From Kribbella italica (GTDB taxonomy: Bacteria > Actinomycetota > Actinomycetes > Propionibacteriales > Kribbellaceae), in contig NZ_JACHMY010000001.1 of NCBI RefSeq assembly GCF_014205135.1, positions 4,526,001 through 4,590,000 of the forward strand: a DNA stretch of 64,000 nucleotides, written 5' to 3'. Shown one piece after another: positions 50,888 to 58,505 of this stretch. Both the position numbers and the translations under genes were made by a program. Positions within the stretch are counted from its first letter, which is position 1, and each line of letters starts with the position of its first letter. The notes under the pieces were generated by a model that saw only the letters and a program-made list of their open reading frames with translations, was not told the origin of the DNA and did no database searches.

Positions 50888-51048
50888 GCCGTCCTCCTCG
50901 CCCGCGGGGTGCGGATCCCAGGACTTCATCTTCTCTCCCCCGCGAGCGCCGATCCAGGGAGCGTCGCTCCCACGATGAACTCTCCTCTCCCGCGCACCGC
51001 CGTACCGGCGCAGGCTGGTGCCAAGAGCAACGACAAGGGAGAGACGCT

Positions 51049-52044
51049 GTGCAGACACGAGAACTGGGCAAGACCGGACCGGCCGTCGGCGCGCTGGGGC
51101 TGGGTGCGATGGGCATGTCGGGCGCGTACGGCGAGACCGACCGTTCGGAGAGCATCGCCACGGTCCACGCCGCGCTCGACGCGGGGATCACGCTGGTCGA
51201 CACCGGTGACTTCTACGCGATGGGGCACAACGAGCTGCTGCTCGCGGAGGCCTTGCGGGGCAGGGATCGCGACAGTTACCAGCTGAGCGTGAAGTTCGGC
51301 ATGCTCGGCCGGCCCGGGGGCGGGATCGGTGGGATCGAAGGCCGGCCGGCGCTGGTGAAGACCTTCCTGGCGCACTCGCTGACCCGGCTGGGCGTCGACC
51401 ACCTGGACATCTACCGGCCGGCGCGGCTCGATCCGCAGGTGCCGATCGAGGAGACCGTCGGCGCGATCAAGGAAATGGTCGAGGCGGGGTACGTGCGGCA
51501 CATCGGGCTGTCGGAGGTCAACGCGGAGACCATCCGCCGCGCGCACGCCGTCCATCCGATCTCGGACCTGCAGATCGAGTACTCGCTGATCTCCCGCGCG
51601 GTCGAGACCGAGATCCTCCCGACCCTGCGGGAACTGGGCATCGGCCTCACGGCGTACGGCGTACTGGGTCGTGGGCTGATCTCCGGGCACTGGTCGGTCG
51701 CCCGCTCCAACCAGCCAGGCGACCTCCGCGGCCTCAGCCCGCGCTTCGCCCAGGAGAACGTCGAGCACAACCTGACCGTGGTCGAGTCGCTCCGCCAGGT
51801 CGCCGATTCCAAGGGCTGCACCGTCGCCCAGCTGGCGATCGCCTGGGTAGCTGCCCAAGGCAACGAAATCGTCCCCCTGGTAGGCGCCCGAACCCGCACC
51901 CGCCTGACCGAAGCCCTCCCCGCGACCGACGTCCACCTGACCCCGGACGACCTGACCGCCATCACCCAAGCCGTTCCCCTGAACGCAGTCCGCGGCGACC
52001 GCTACCCCTCAGCCCACATGCCCGCCCTCGGCGTCGGCAACTAG
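51049..52044 (+). CDS. Aldo/keto reductase
   Basis: A 331-residue NADPH-dependent aldo/keto reductase with TIM-barrel motifs: VGALGLGAMGMSGAYGETDR, ITLVDTGDFYAMGHNELLLAEAL (catalytic Asp and Tyr), LSVKFGMLG (Lys), DHLDIYRPAR and PLVGARTRTRLTEAL near the end. It looks like the divergently transcribed target of the XRE/MmyB-type regulator. GTG start with GGGAGA upstream. Substrate unknown. Its 3' end overlaps the convergent copD gene by four bases. Confidence 0.93.
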   Translation: MQTRELGKTGPAVGALGLGAMGMSGAYGETDRSESIATVHAALDAGITLVDTGDFYAMGHNELLLAEALRGRDRDSYQLSVKFGMLGRPGGGIGGIEGRPALVKTFLAHSLTRLGVDHLDIYRPARLDPQVPIEETVGAIKEMVEAGYVRHIGLSEVNAETIRRAHAVHPISDLQIEYSLISRAVETEILPTLRELGIGLTAYGVLGRGLISGHWSVARSNQPGDLRGLSPRFAQENVEHNLTVVESLRQVADSKGCTVAQLAIAWVAAQGNEIVPLVGARTRTRLTEALPATDVHLTPDDLTAITQAVPLNAVRGDRYPSAHMPALGVGN

Positions 52045-53066
52045 GTCGTTTGGGACAACGCGACTGACAGGCCCAGGGCTACCGACATCACCAGGAGTTC
52101 TACCGCTACCAGCTGCCAGAAGCGGGGCCCTGGTTCGATCAGGTTGGAGACGACCTGGCGGCGGTGGATCCAGCCGCCGATGATCAGCAGGAGGAAGACC
52201 GCGGTCTTGGCGATCATCAGCCCGCCGTACGGCGCTGTGGTGGCGGCGTCGAGGACGTTGCCGAAGCCGCCGGCCTGGGCGGCGAGGCGGCCGGCGCCGC
52301 TGAGCAGGCCGCTGAGGAGGACGACGATCGACGAGATCAGCGCGACCTGGCTGAAGCGTTCGAGGACGAAGGGGAGGCCGTCCCGGCTGGCTCGGCCGTA
52401 GCGGACGAGACCGGCCAGGCCGCCGACCCAGCTGGTGGCGGCGACCACGTGCAGGACAAGGGCCGCACCAGCCAGTACGACGTACGCCTCGTTGCGGGGA
52501 TACGCGGTCAGCGCCGGCGGGACGAGTGCGGCGACGGCGACCAGAACTCCCAGGCCGGCGGCGGACGACGTCTGGACCCGGCGGATACCGACGGCCAGCG
52601 CGACGACCAGGATGCCGGTGATCAGCAGGGACTTGACCTCGGGTACGCCGAGCGCGTCGTCGATCCGGAAGCGCAGCAGGCGAACCGGGGTGCTGAGCAT
52701 GATCGCCGACGTGACGACCGCGCCGGCGAAGGACGCGACCGCCCAGATGGCGGCAGCGTTGCTCGCGTCGCGGACCGCGCGCCGGCCCTGGGTCCCGAGC
52801 GGTCCGCCGTCGGTACGCAGCAGAACCACCGCCGCGAGCAACGCGCCGGCGCACCCGACGGTCGCCAGGGTGGAGAGCAGGCGGAAGAACGGGAGCAACC
52901 AGTGGACGAACTGCCCCGGGCCGATACCGAGGACGTCGTCGGACGGCTCGCTACCGGCGGCGAAAACCCCCACCACCAAGGCGATCGAAGCGACGACCAG
53001 GGCAGCCAGACCACCCGCGACCAGACGTCCAGGCATCCGGTGCCGGGCGGCGCGGGTCGCGGTCAC
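52041..53066 (-). CDS. CopD-family copper-related membrane protein
   Basis: A 341-residue protein with about nine membrane helices. The CopD domain in the C-terminal half includes VVLAGAALVLHVVAATSWVGGLAGLVRYGR, FSQVALISSIVVLLSGLLSGAGRL, YGGLMIAKTAVFLLLIIGGWIHRRQV and WQLVAVELLVMSVALGLSVALS. CopD proteins are implicated in copper import or handling. It lies about 3 kb from the secreted copper enzymes, which may need metal, although it is not in their operon. The upstream gap has a palindrome overlapping a likely -10. Confidence 0.88.
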   Translation of the reverse strand: MTATRAARHRMPGRLVAGGLAALVVASIALVVGVFAAGSEPSDDVLGIGPGQFVHWLLPFFRLLSTLATVGCAGALLAAVVLLRTDGGPLGTQGRRAVRDASNAAAIWAVASFAGAVVTSAIMLSTPVRLLRFRIDDALGVPEVKSLLITGILVVALAVGIRRVQTSSAAGLGVLVAVAALVPPALTAYPRNEAYVVLAGAALVLHVVAATSWVGGLAGLVRYGRASRDGLPFVLERFSQVALISSIVVLLSGLLSGAGRLAAQAGGFGNVLDAATTAPYGGLMIAKTAVFLLLIIGGWIHRRQVVSNLIEPGPRFWQLVAVELLVMSVALGLSVALSQTT

Positions 53067-53100
53067 CGACCGGTCCCGCCGTGGGCGCAGTTGAACACGC

Positions 53101-53127
53101 GCTCACTATAGGGTGAGCTACCTCACC
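53101..53127 (-). promoter_or_regulatory. Overlapping palindromes in the copD promoter
   Basis: GGTGAG (53112-53117) and CTCACC (53122-53127) pair around CTAC. An alternative stem uses GCTCAC (53101-53106) with GTGAGC (53113-53118). The minus strand carries TATAGT as a good -10 within this region, so a binding protein would block copD transcription. The regulator is unknown. Confidence 0.5.
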
Positions 53128-53244
53128 ATCGCCGCCAGCGACACCATCTCGTGACCCGTAGCGTGCGAACGGTTGCCGGGGCGTAACGTTCCGCAACCCC
53201 AAGCCGTTGCCCTCGGCACCGGCTTCCCGGCCACCGAGGGTGGT

Positions 53245-53562
53245 TCAGCGCTGCGGGTCGCCGGTTTCCGGGTCAGGCGTCGTCGGAGCGGCAGCGCCGG
53301 CCGGGGTCGGTGAGCTGGGGTCCGTCGGCCGGGCGTCGGACGGTGCTGGGGCGTCCGCAGTACCGTCCTTGGGCGCGCCAGGGCCGTCGGTGGGCTCGAA
53401 GTCGATGCGCTTCAGCTGCTTGCTCATGTTTTTCATCAGCAACGCCACAGCGGCACCGAGCGCCAGGATGATGATCAGGGCGACCCAGCCGGGGCGCACC
53501 GTGTTCGGGTCGATCTCGCCCGTCGGGGGTGCGATCGTCAGAAGAAGGGTCGTCGCGGTCAC
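53245..53562 (-). CDS. Small single-pass membrane protein in the mca neighbourhood
   Basis: A 105-residue protein with one membrane helix (about 26-48, VALIIILALGAAVALLMKN). A short basic segment SKQLKRIDFEPTDG and a disordered Pro/Ala/Thr/Asp-rich tail follow. Function unknown. The position beside mca matches the small membrane gene Rv1083 in M. tuberculosis, recalled from memory. It is 31 bases downstream of mca on the same strand. Confidence 0.82.
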   Translation of the reverse strand: MTATTLLLTIAPPTGEIDPNTVRPGWVALIIILALGAAVALLMKNMSKQLKRIDFEPTDGPGAPKDGTADAPAPSDARPTDPSSPTPAGAAAPTTPDPETGDPQR

Positions 53563-53593
53563 CAGGCCAGTGTCTCACCGTCCCCACCCGCCG

Positions 53594-54457
53594 TCAGCGC
53601 AGCCCCGCGAAGAGGTCGTCCTCGGGGAGCTCGGACTCGACCAGGCTGCGGGCCAGTTCGTAGTCCTCGGTGGGCCAGGCCGCCTGGTGCACGGCCAGCG
53701 GGACGCTGAACCAGGAGCCGTCCGGGTCGATCTGCGTGGCGTGCGCCAGCAGCGCCCGGTCGCGGACCCCGAAGTACTCGGCGCACTCGACCCGGGTGGT
53801 GATCCGGCGCTCGTTCTCCGGGTCCGGCTTCCAGTCCTTGAGGCGGTCGGCGTACGGCGACTCCAGGCCGCGCTCGACCATCGCGTCGTGCAGCGCCTTC
53901 ATCCGCTCGAAGTGGAACGTGTGGTGGTAGTACAGCTTCAGCGGCTGCCACGGCGCGCCCAGCTCCGGGTACGCGTCCGGGTCGCCGGCCGCCTCGAACG
54001 CGGCGACGCTGATCTGGTGGCACATCACGTGGTCGGGGTGCGGGTAGCCGCCGTTCTCGTCGTACGTCGTGACGACCTGCGGACGGAACTCCCGGATCAG
54101 CTTCACTAGCGGCGCCGCGGCGTCCTCGACCTTCGTCAGGCCGAAGCAGCCCTCGGGCAGCGGCGGCAGCGGATCGCCCTCGGGGTAACCCGAGTCGACC
54201 CAGCCGAGCCACTCCTGGCGGACGCCGAGGATCTCGCGGGCCGCGTCCATCTCCTTGCGGCGGATCTCGGTGATGTTCGCCAGGACGTCGGGGCGGTCCA
54301 TCTTCGGGTTGAGGATCGAGCCACGTTCACCGCCGGTACAGGTGGCCACCATCACGTCGACGCCTTCGGCCACGTACTTCGCGGTCGAGGCAGCGCCCTT
54401 GCTGGACTCGTCGTCGGGGTGGGCATGGACATGCAGCAGGCGAAGATCTTCGGTCAC
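53594..54457 (-). CDS. mca: Mycothiol conjugate amidase
   Basis: Mca cleaves mycothiol S-conjugates of toxins, yielding mercapturic acids for export. 287 residues. The zinc/catalytic motif LLHVHAHPDDESSKGAASTAKY (H13, D15/D16) opens the protein. CTGGERGSILNPKMDRPDV, TYDENGGYPHPDHVMCHQ (zinc His), KLYYHHTFHFERM and TTRVECAEYFGVRDRALLAHATQIDPDGSWFSVP follow, the last typical of Mca rather than MshB. The GTG at 54457 gives the family N-terminus. Indicates mycothiol production in this organism. Confidence 0.96.
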   Translation of the reverse strand: MTEDLRLLHVHAHPDDESSKGAASTAKYVAEGVDVMVATCTGGERGSILNPKMDRPDVLANITEIRRKEMDAAREILGVRQEWLGWVDSGYPEGDPLPPLPEGCFGLTKVEDAAAPLVKLIREFRPQVVTTYDENGGYPHPDHVMCHQISVAAFEAAGDPDAYPELGAPWQPLKLYYHHTFHFERMKALHDAMVERGLESPYADRLKDWKPDPENERRITTRVECAEYFGVRDRALLAHATQIDPDGSWFSVPLAVHQAAWPTEDYELARSLVESELPEDDLFAGLR

Positions 54458-54492
54458 AAGACACAATGGTCCTCCAAGCCCGAGGAGAACCG

Positions 54493-54912
54493 TTGACCGA
54501 CCCAGCCGCGACCGACCTGGACGCCCGCTACGGCCGTACGCCGCGCGCCCGCCGACCCCTGCTCCTGATCGGCGTGATCGCCGTGATCGCCGTGGCCGCG
54601 CTGGTCTGGCTGGTCCGGGTCGCGGTCGTCCAGTCCACGCCGCCGGTGTCGTCGCGCCTGCTGGCGTTCACGATTCCGTCGGACACCTCGGCGACGGCCA
54701 CGATCCAGGTCGAGAAGCGCAAGGACGTCGAGGCGTCGTGCCGCCTGCAGGCCAAGGCCGCCGACTTCTCGATCGTCGGCGAACTGACGCTCACGGTGCC
54801 GGCCGACTCCCCGCGCCAGCAGACGGTGCCGGCCACGCTGACCACCCAACGGGCGGCGACGTCGGTGGTGCTGATCGGCTGCACGACCGCGGACACGCCC
54901 CGACCGCATTAG
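54493..54912 (+). CDS. DUF4307 membrane protein
   Basis: A 139-residue DUF4307 protein divergent from mca, as in M. tuberculosis. N-terminal RYGRTPRARRP precedes one membrane segment (about 24-45, LLLIGVIAVIAVAALVWLVRVAV). The outer domain (about 50-139) includes SRLLAFTIPSDTSATATIQVEKRKDVEASCRLQAKAADFSIVGELTLTVP. Function unknown. TTG at 54493 has GAGGAG upstream and is chosen over the longer reading frame, which starts in the mca promoter. Confidence 0.88.
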   Translation: MTDPAATDLDARYGRTPRARRPLLLIGVIAVIAVAALVWLVRVAVVQSTPPVSSRLLAFTIPSDTSATATIQVEKRKDVEASCRLQAKAADFSIVGELTLTVPADSPRQQTVPATLTTQRAATSVVLIGCTTADTPRPH

Positions 54913-54936
54913 TCGACGGCCTCGACCCGCCAGCGC

Positions 54937-55177
54937 CTTTCAAGTACCGGCTACTGATCGGGGGTCGGTACTTGAAAGATCAGCAGGCGACGAGGGCGGG
55001 CGCCTTTGGGTATCGGCTGCCGAGCGGGGGTTGGTACTTGAAAGGCCGGCAGGCGACGAGGGCGGGCGCCTTTGGGTACCGGCTGCCGAGCGGGGTCGGT
55101 GCTTGAAAGATCAGGAGGTGGCGAGGGCGGTCGCCTTTCAGGTACCGGCTACTGATTCGGGGGTCGGTACTTGTGAG
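54937..55177. repeat. Array of four palindromic REP-like units upstream of greA
   Basis: Four copies of a 42-44-base imperfect palindrome start at 54937, 55004, 55070 and 55135, period 65-67. The first pairs CTTTCAAGTACCG (54937-54949) perfectly with CGGTACTTGAAAG (54966-54978). The middle copies have degraded left arms (CTTTGGGTA). Units are separated by a conserved AGATCAGCAGGCGACGAGGG-like spacer, so this is not CRISPR. The rest of the gap between DUF4307 and greA (to 55441) holds no other clear element than the greA ribosome site. Confidence 0.9.
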
Positions 55178-55441
55178 GTTGCGAGTGACAAGGTCGACAG
55201 CATGGCGGCTGCGTAGGCGGGCGCCGTACGGGTACCGGAGTGTCCGTAGTACGGACCCGTATCCCATCGTGAGCGGTGGCAAACGATTGCCGTGATGCTC
55301 GCGCAAACGCTTCGCGGTGTTTGAGACGACGAAGAACTGTGGGGTTCCGGGCCCGTTCTTGCTACGCTCGGAGGATTGGTCGCCGTCGACGACGGCGGCC
55401 TTGAGTATTTCCGACCCATCCCATCAACAAAGGAGCAGCCC

Positions 55442-55951
55442 GTGACGCAGAACATCGAGGACAGCGTTGTCTGGCTGACACAGGATGGCTACGACCAGCT
55501 GAAGTCGGAGCTCGAGAACCTGAAGGGTCCGGCTCGCGCCGAGATCACCCAGCGGATCAGCGACGCCCGCGACGAGGGCGACCTGAAGGAGAACGGCGGC
55601 TACCACGCGGCCAAGGACGAGCAGGGCAAGATCGAGGCCCGGATCCGCCAGCTGGAGGACATGCTGCGCCGCGCCCAGGTCGGCGAGACTCCGAAGCCGG
55701 GCGGCAAGGTCGAGCCCGGGATGAAGGTGTCGATCAAGTTCGCCGGTGACGACGAGGTGGAGACCTTCCTGCTCGGCTCCCGCGAATTGCTCGCCCTGGA
55801 CTCGTCGGTCGACATCGACGTGTACTCCCCGCAGTCCCCGCTCGGATCGGCCATCCTCGGCAAGAAGAAGGGCCAGAAGGCCACCTACGAGGCACCGAAC
55901 GGCAAGGACGTGACGGTCGAGATCGTCGCCGCGGAGCCCTTCACCGGCTGA
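55442..55951 (+). CDS. greA: Transcription elongation factor GreA
   Basis: GreA rescues arrested RNA polymerase by stimulating transcript cleavage. 169 residues. The N-terminal coiled coil (about 8-82) shows VWLTQDGYDQLKSELENLKGPARAEITQRISDARDEGDLKENGGYHAAKDEQGKIEARIRQLEDML, with tip acidic residues. The C-terminal FKBP-like domain has ESPLGSAI-type QSPLGSAILGKKKGQKATYEAPNGKDVTVEIV. GTG start with AAGGAG. A hairpin terminator follows 18 bases after the stop. REP-like palindromes flank both sides. Confidence 0.96.
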   Translation: MTQNIEDSVVWLTQDGYDQLKSELENLKGPARAEITQRISDARDEGDLKENGGYHAAKDEQGKIEARIRQLEDMLRRAQVGETPKPGGKVEPGMKVSIKFAGDDEVETFLLGSRELLALDSSVDIDVYSPQSPLGSAILGKKKGQKATYEAPNGKDVTVEIVAAEPFTG

Positions 55952-55968
55952 CCACCCAAACGCACAGG

Positions 55969-55997
55969 AGCGCCCCGGTGGATGCCACCGGGGCGCT
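55969..55997 (+). terminator. Perfect 12-bp hairpin terminator after greA
   Basis: AGCGCCCCGGTG (55969-55980) pairs with CACCGGGGCGCT (55986-55997) with a five-base loop, followed by GCTGTTTCTG. It begins 18 bases after the stop. Confidence 0.9.
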
Positions 55998-56041
55998 GCT
56001 GTTTCTGCTGCTCAGCCCGCCGACCTCAGCCCCGCCGACAC

Positions 56042-56247
56042 CTCTCAAGTACCGGCCACCGATCGAGGGCCGGTACTTGAAAGATCAGCAGGGGACGAGG
56101 TCGGGCGGCCGGTCCGCGGGCGACCAGGTCGATTGCCGAGGCCCGCGCCCGGCGACCACGCCTGTTGCCGCCGGCGCCCGCGACCACGCCTGCGGTCGCC
56201 TGCAGCTCTCAAGTACCGGTCACCGATCGGGGGCCGGTACTTGAGAG
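56042..56247. repeat. Two further REP-like palindromes downstream of greA
   Basis: TCAAGTACCGGCC (56045-56057) pairs perfectly with GGCCGGTACTTGA (56068-56080). CTCTCAAGTACCGG (56206-56219) pairs perfectly with CCGGTACTTGAGAG (56234-56247). Both are followed by AAGATCAGCAGG- or AGGTCAGCAGGG-type spacers as in the upstream array. Bases 56100-56200 between them are GC-rich with short CGACCACGCC repeats. Bases 56248-56332 show nothing recognisable. Confidence 0.9.
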
Positions 56248-56332
56248 GTCAGCAGGGGGCGAGGTCGAGTATCCAACCCGCTGCGGGTTGGCTCCCCGTG
56301 GGCGTCGCACGTCCGGGCGTCTACACCGAGCG

Positions 56333-57190
56333 TCAGTGGCCCGTCGTGCGGCGGTACTTGCGGACGGCCAGCGGTGCGAAGACGCCGATGATCACCGCGC
56401 ACCAGATCAGGCTGAGCCACACCGGGTGCTGGGCCGGAAACCCATCCGGGCTGGCGAACGGCGAAGGATTGCCGAACAGATGCCGGCAGGCGGCGACGAT
56501 CGAGGAGATCGGGTTCCACTCCGCGACCGGTTGTAGCGCGCTCGGCAAGTTCGGCGTAGGAACGAACGCATTGGACAGGAACGTCAGTGGGAACAGCCAG
56601 ATCAGACCCGCCGACGCGGCCACCTCGGGGCTGCCGACCGACAGACCGATCAGCGCGCCCACCCACAGCATCGCGAACGCGAACAAAAGCAGGATCGCGA
56701 AAGCACCCAATGCCTGGCCGAAGCCGTTGTGCCAGCGCCAGCCGACGATGAAGCCGCAGATCACCATCACCAGCATCACGAACGCGTTGAACACCACGTC
56801 GCCGATCACCCGCCCGGCGATCACCCCGGACCGCGCCATCGGCAGCGACCGGAACCGGTCGATCAGGCCCTTCGACATGTCGTCGGCCAGGCCGACGCTG
56901 GCCGAGGCGACCGCGAACGCCATCGTCTGGGCGAAGATCCCGGACATCAGGAACTCCCGGTACGCCCGTGCTCCGGGGAAGCCCGGGATCGGGATCGCGT
57001 TGCCGAACACGTACGCGAACAGCAGCACGAACATGATCGGCTGGATGGTCGCGTAGATCAGCATGTCCGGCGTCCGCGGAATCCGCTTCAGCGTCCGCCA
57101 GGCCAGGATCCCCGCGTCGGACACCGCCCGCCCGGCCGCACTCTGCTCCCGGACCTCACCAGGCCCGCTGCCCCTCACCTCGGCGCTCAT
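56333..57190 (-). CDS. ABC-2 type permease (DrrB-like)
   Basis: A 285-residue exporter permease. Six hydrophobic segments are visible, including LIYATIQPIMFVLLFAYVFG, VIGDVVFNAFVMLVMVICGFIVGW, LGAFAILLLFAFAMLWVGALIGL, AGLIWLFPLTFLSNAFVP and LIWCAVIIGVFAPLAV. The region LPMARSGVIAGRVIGD is characteristic of DrrB. Start ATG at 57190 with AGGAGGGG upstream. Its start overlaps the stop of a 36-residue mini-ORF (ATGA), which in turn overlaps the ATPase stop. Confidence 0.92.
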   Translation of the reverse strand: MSAEVRGSGPGEVREQSAAGRAVSDAGILAWRTLKRIPRTPDMLIYATIQPIMFVLLFAYVFGNAIPIPGFPGARAYREFLMSGIFAQTMAFAVASASVGLADDMSKGLIDRFRSLPMARSGVIAGRVIGDVVFNAFVMLVMVICGFIVGWRWHNGFGQALGAFAILLLFAFAMLWVGALIGLSVGSPEVAASAGLIWLFPLTFLSNAFVPTPNLPSALQPVAEWNPISSIVAACRHLFGNPSPFASPDGFPAQHPVWLSLIWCAVIIGVFAPLAVRKYRRTTGH

Positions 57191-57297
57191 CGCCGCCCCT
57201 CCTGCCGACTCGACCCGCTCCACACCCGGCACCAGCCCTCACCGGGCCCGCTCCGGCTCATCCGCCGCTCCTCCGAAACCACGTACGCCGTACTCAT
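57187..57297 (-). CDS. 36-residue mini-ORF coupling ATPase and permease genes
   Basis: The frame starts at an ATG inside the ATPase stop (ATGA, 57294-57297) and ends at a TGA inside the permease start (57187-57190). Its protein begins MSTAYVVSEERRMSRSG and is Arg/Gly/Ser-rich without a membrane segment. MSTAYVVS resembles the first residues of many DrrB-type permeases, so it may be the remnant of a second permease. It keeps an unbroken chain of coupled translation. Confidence 0.5.
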   Translation of the reverse strand: MSTAYVVSEERRMSRSGPGEGWCRVWSGSSRQEGRR

Positions 57298-58301
57298 GCC
57301 CGCCCCTTCTTCCCGGATTCGTCGACGACCGTGTCGGGGTTGTCGGTCGCGTGACCGGTCAGCGTCAGGAACACGTCGTCCAGCGTCGGCCGGCGCAGCC
57401 CGATGTCCGCGATCCGGATCCCCTGCGCGTCCAGCGTGCGGATCACCTCGACCAGCGCCGCCGAACCACCCGGCGCCGGCAGCGTCACCCGCTTGCTGTG
57501 CTCGTCGAGCGAGGTCGCCTCGGGATCGGTCACCTCCAGCGCCGTCGTCAGCAGCTCGAGCGCGCGGGCGGTGTCGCCCGGTTCGTGCACGACGACCTCG
57601 ATCCGCTCGCCGCCGACCTTGGCCTTCAGCTCGTCGGCGGTCCCGCGCGCGATCACCGAACCGTGGTCGACCACCGCGATGCTGTCGGCCAGCTCGTCGG
57701 CCTCTTCCAGGTACTGCGTGGTCAGCAGGATCGTGACGCCCTCGCTGACCCGGTCGCGGATGATCTGCCACAGGTCGAGCCGGCTGCGCGGGTCCAGCCC
57801 GGTGGTCGGCTCGTCCAGGAACAGCACCTTCGGGTGCGCGATCAGCGACCCGGCCAGGTCGAGCCGCCGCCGCATGCCGCCGGAGTACGTCTTGAGGATG
57901 CGATCGGCGGCCTCGGTCAGGTCGAAGATCTCCAGCAGCTCGTCGGCCCGCTGCTTGGCCTGCTGACTGCTCAGCCGGTAGAGCCGGCCGAACATCCACA
58001 GGTTCTCCCGGCCGGTCAGTAGCTCGTCGACGGCTGCGTACTGCCCCGAAAGGCCCACCAGCCGCCGGACGGTGTCGGCCTCCTTGACCACGTCGTGCCC
58101 GAGCACACGCGCGCTTCCGGCGTCCGGCGCCATCAGCGTGGTCAGCACCCGGACCGTCGTGGTCTTGCCCGCGCCGTTCGGCCCGAGCAGGCCGACCACG
58201 CTCCCCTCGGGCACTTCCAGGTCGATGCCGTCGAGCGCCTTGACCGTGTTCTTCCGGGATCTGAACGTCTTCACGAGGCCGGTCGCCTCAATTGCAGCCA
58301 T
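57294..58301 (-). CDS. ABC transporter ATPase (DrrA / daunorubicin-resistance type)
   Basis: A 335-residue ATPase. Walker A GLLGPNGAGKTTTVRVLTTL (about 38-57), Q-loop VGLSGQYAAVDELLTGRENL, signature YSGGMRRRLDLAGSL, Walker B VLFLDEPTTGLDPRSR, H-loop LLTTQYLEEADELADSI are complete. The C-terminal extension (about 250-335) and RRPTLDDVFLTLTGH are typical of DrrA exporters. It is divergent from an MFS exporter with about 200 AT-richer bases and a strong palindrome between. Together with the permease it should export a hydrophobic compound. Confidence 0.94.
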   Translation of the reverse strand: MAAIEATGLVKTFRSRKNTVKALDGIDLEVPEGSVVGLLGPNGAGKTTTVRVLTTLMAPDAGSARVLGHDVVKEADTVRRLVGLSGQYAAVDELLTGRENLWMFGRLYRLSSQQAKQRADELLEIFDLTEAADRILKTYSGGMRRRLDLAGSLIAHPKVLFLDEPTTGLDPRSRLDLWQIIRDRVSEGVTILLTTQYLEEADELADSIAVVDHGSVIARGTADELKAKVGGERIEVVVHEPGDTARALELLTTALEVTDPEATSLDEHSKRVTLPAPGGSAALVEVIRTLDAQGIRIADIGLRRPTLDDVFLTLTGHATDNPDTVVDESGKKGRA

Positions 58302-58431
58302 CAGAGCCGCCCCTCCTGAGTGTGATGCAGATCATCTTGGCCGAGACCTCCGACAGATTTCGAACCTTTTCTCCTGCGCTAAATACGCTAGCAGTTATAT
58401 AAGTCCACGCCACTATATAGTTGCAGATTCC

Positions 58432-58456
58432 AACTTGAGTCCCTTCGACTCAAGTT
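58432..58456. promoter_or_regulatory. Palindromic operator between ABC and MFS exporters
   Basis: AACTTGAGTC (58432-58441) and GACTCAAGTT (58447-58456) are perfect complements around CCTTC. Further TTGAGTC and GGCTCAA half-sites follow at 58466 and 58477. TTGACA (58459-58464) is a -35 candidate for the MFS gene. The self-palindrome ACTATATAGT (58412-58421) and TTATATAAGT lie towards the ABC gene and may be its -10. No regulator gene is adjacent. Confidence 0.65.
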
Positions 58457-58505
58457 TCTTGACATTGAGTCGACAAGGCTCAACTTCCAGGTCTACCGTC
58501 CCGCC

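Noticed and set aside
53101..53127. IdeR/DtxR iron box before copD
   Set aside because: GGTGAG-CTAC-CTCACC has a four-base centre and does not fit the 19-base TTAGGTTAGSCTAACCTAA pattern. It was kept only as a generic palindrome.
54937..55177. CRISPR array
   Set aside because: Repeats are palindromic with spacing 65-67, but the sequences between them are also conserved and there are no cas genes.
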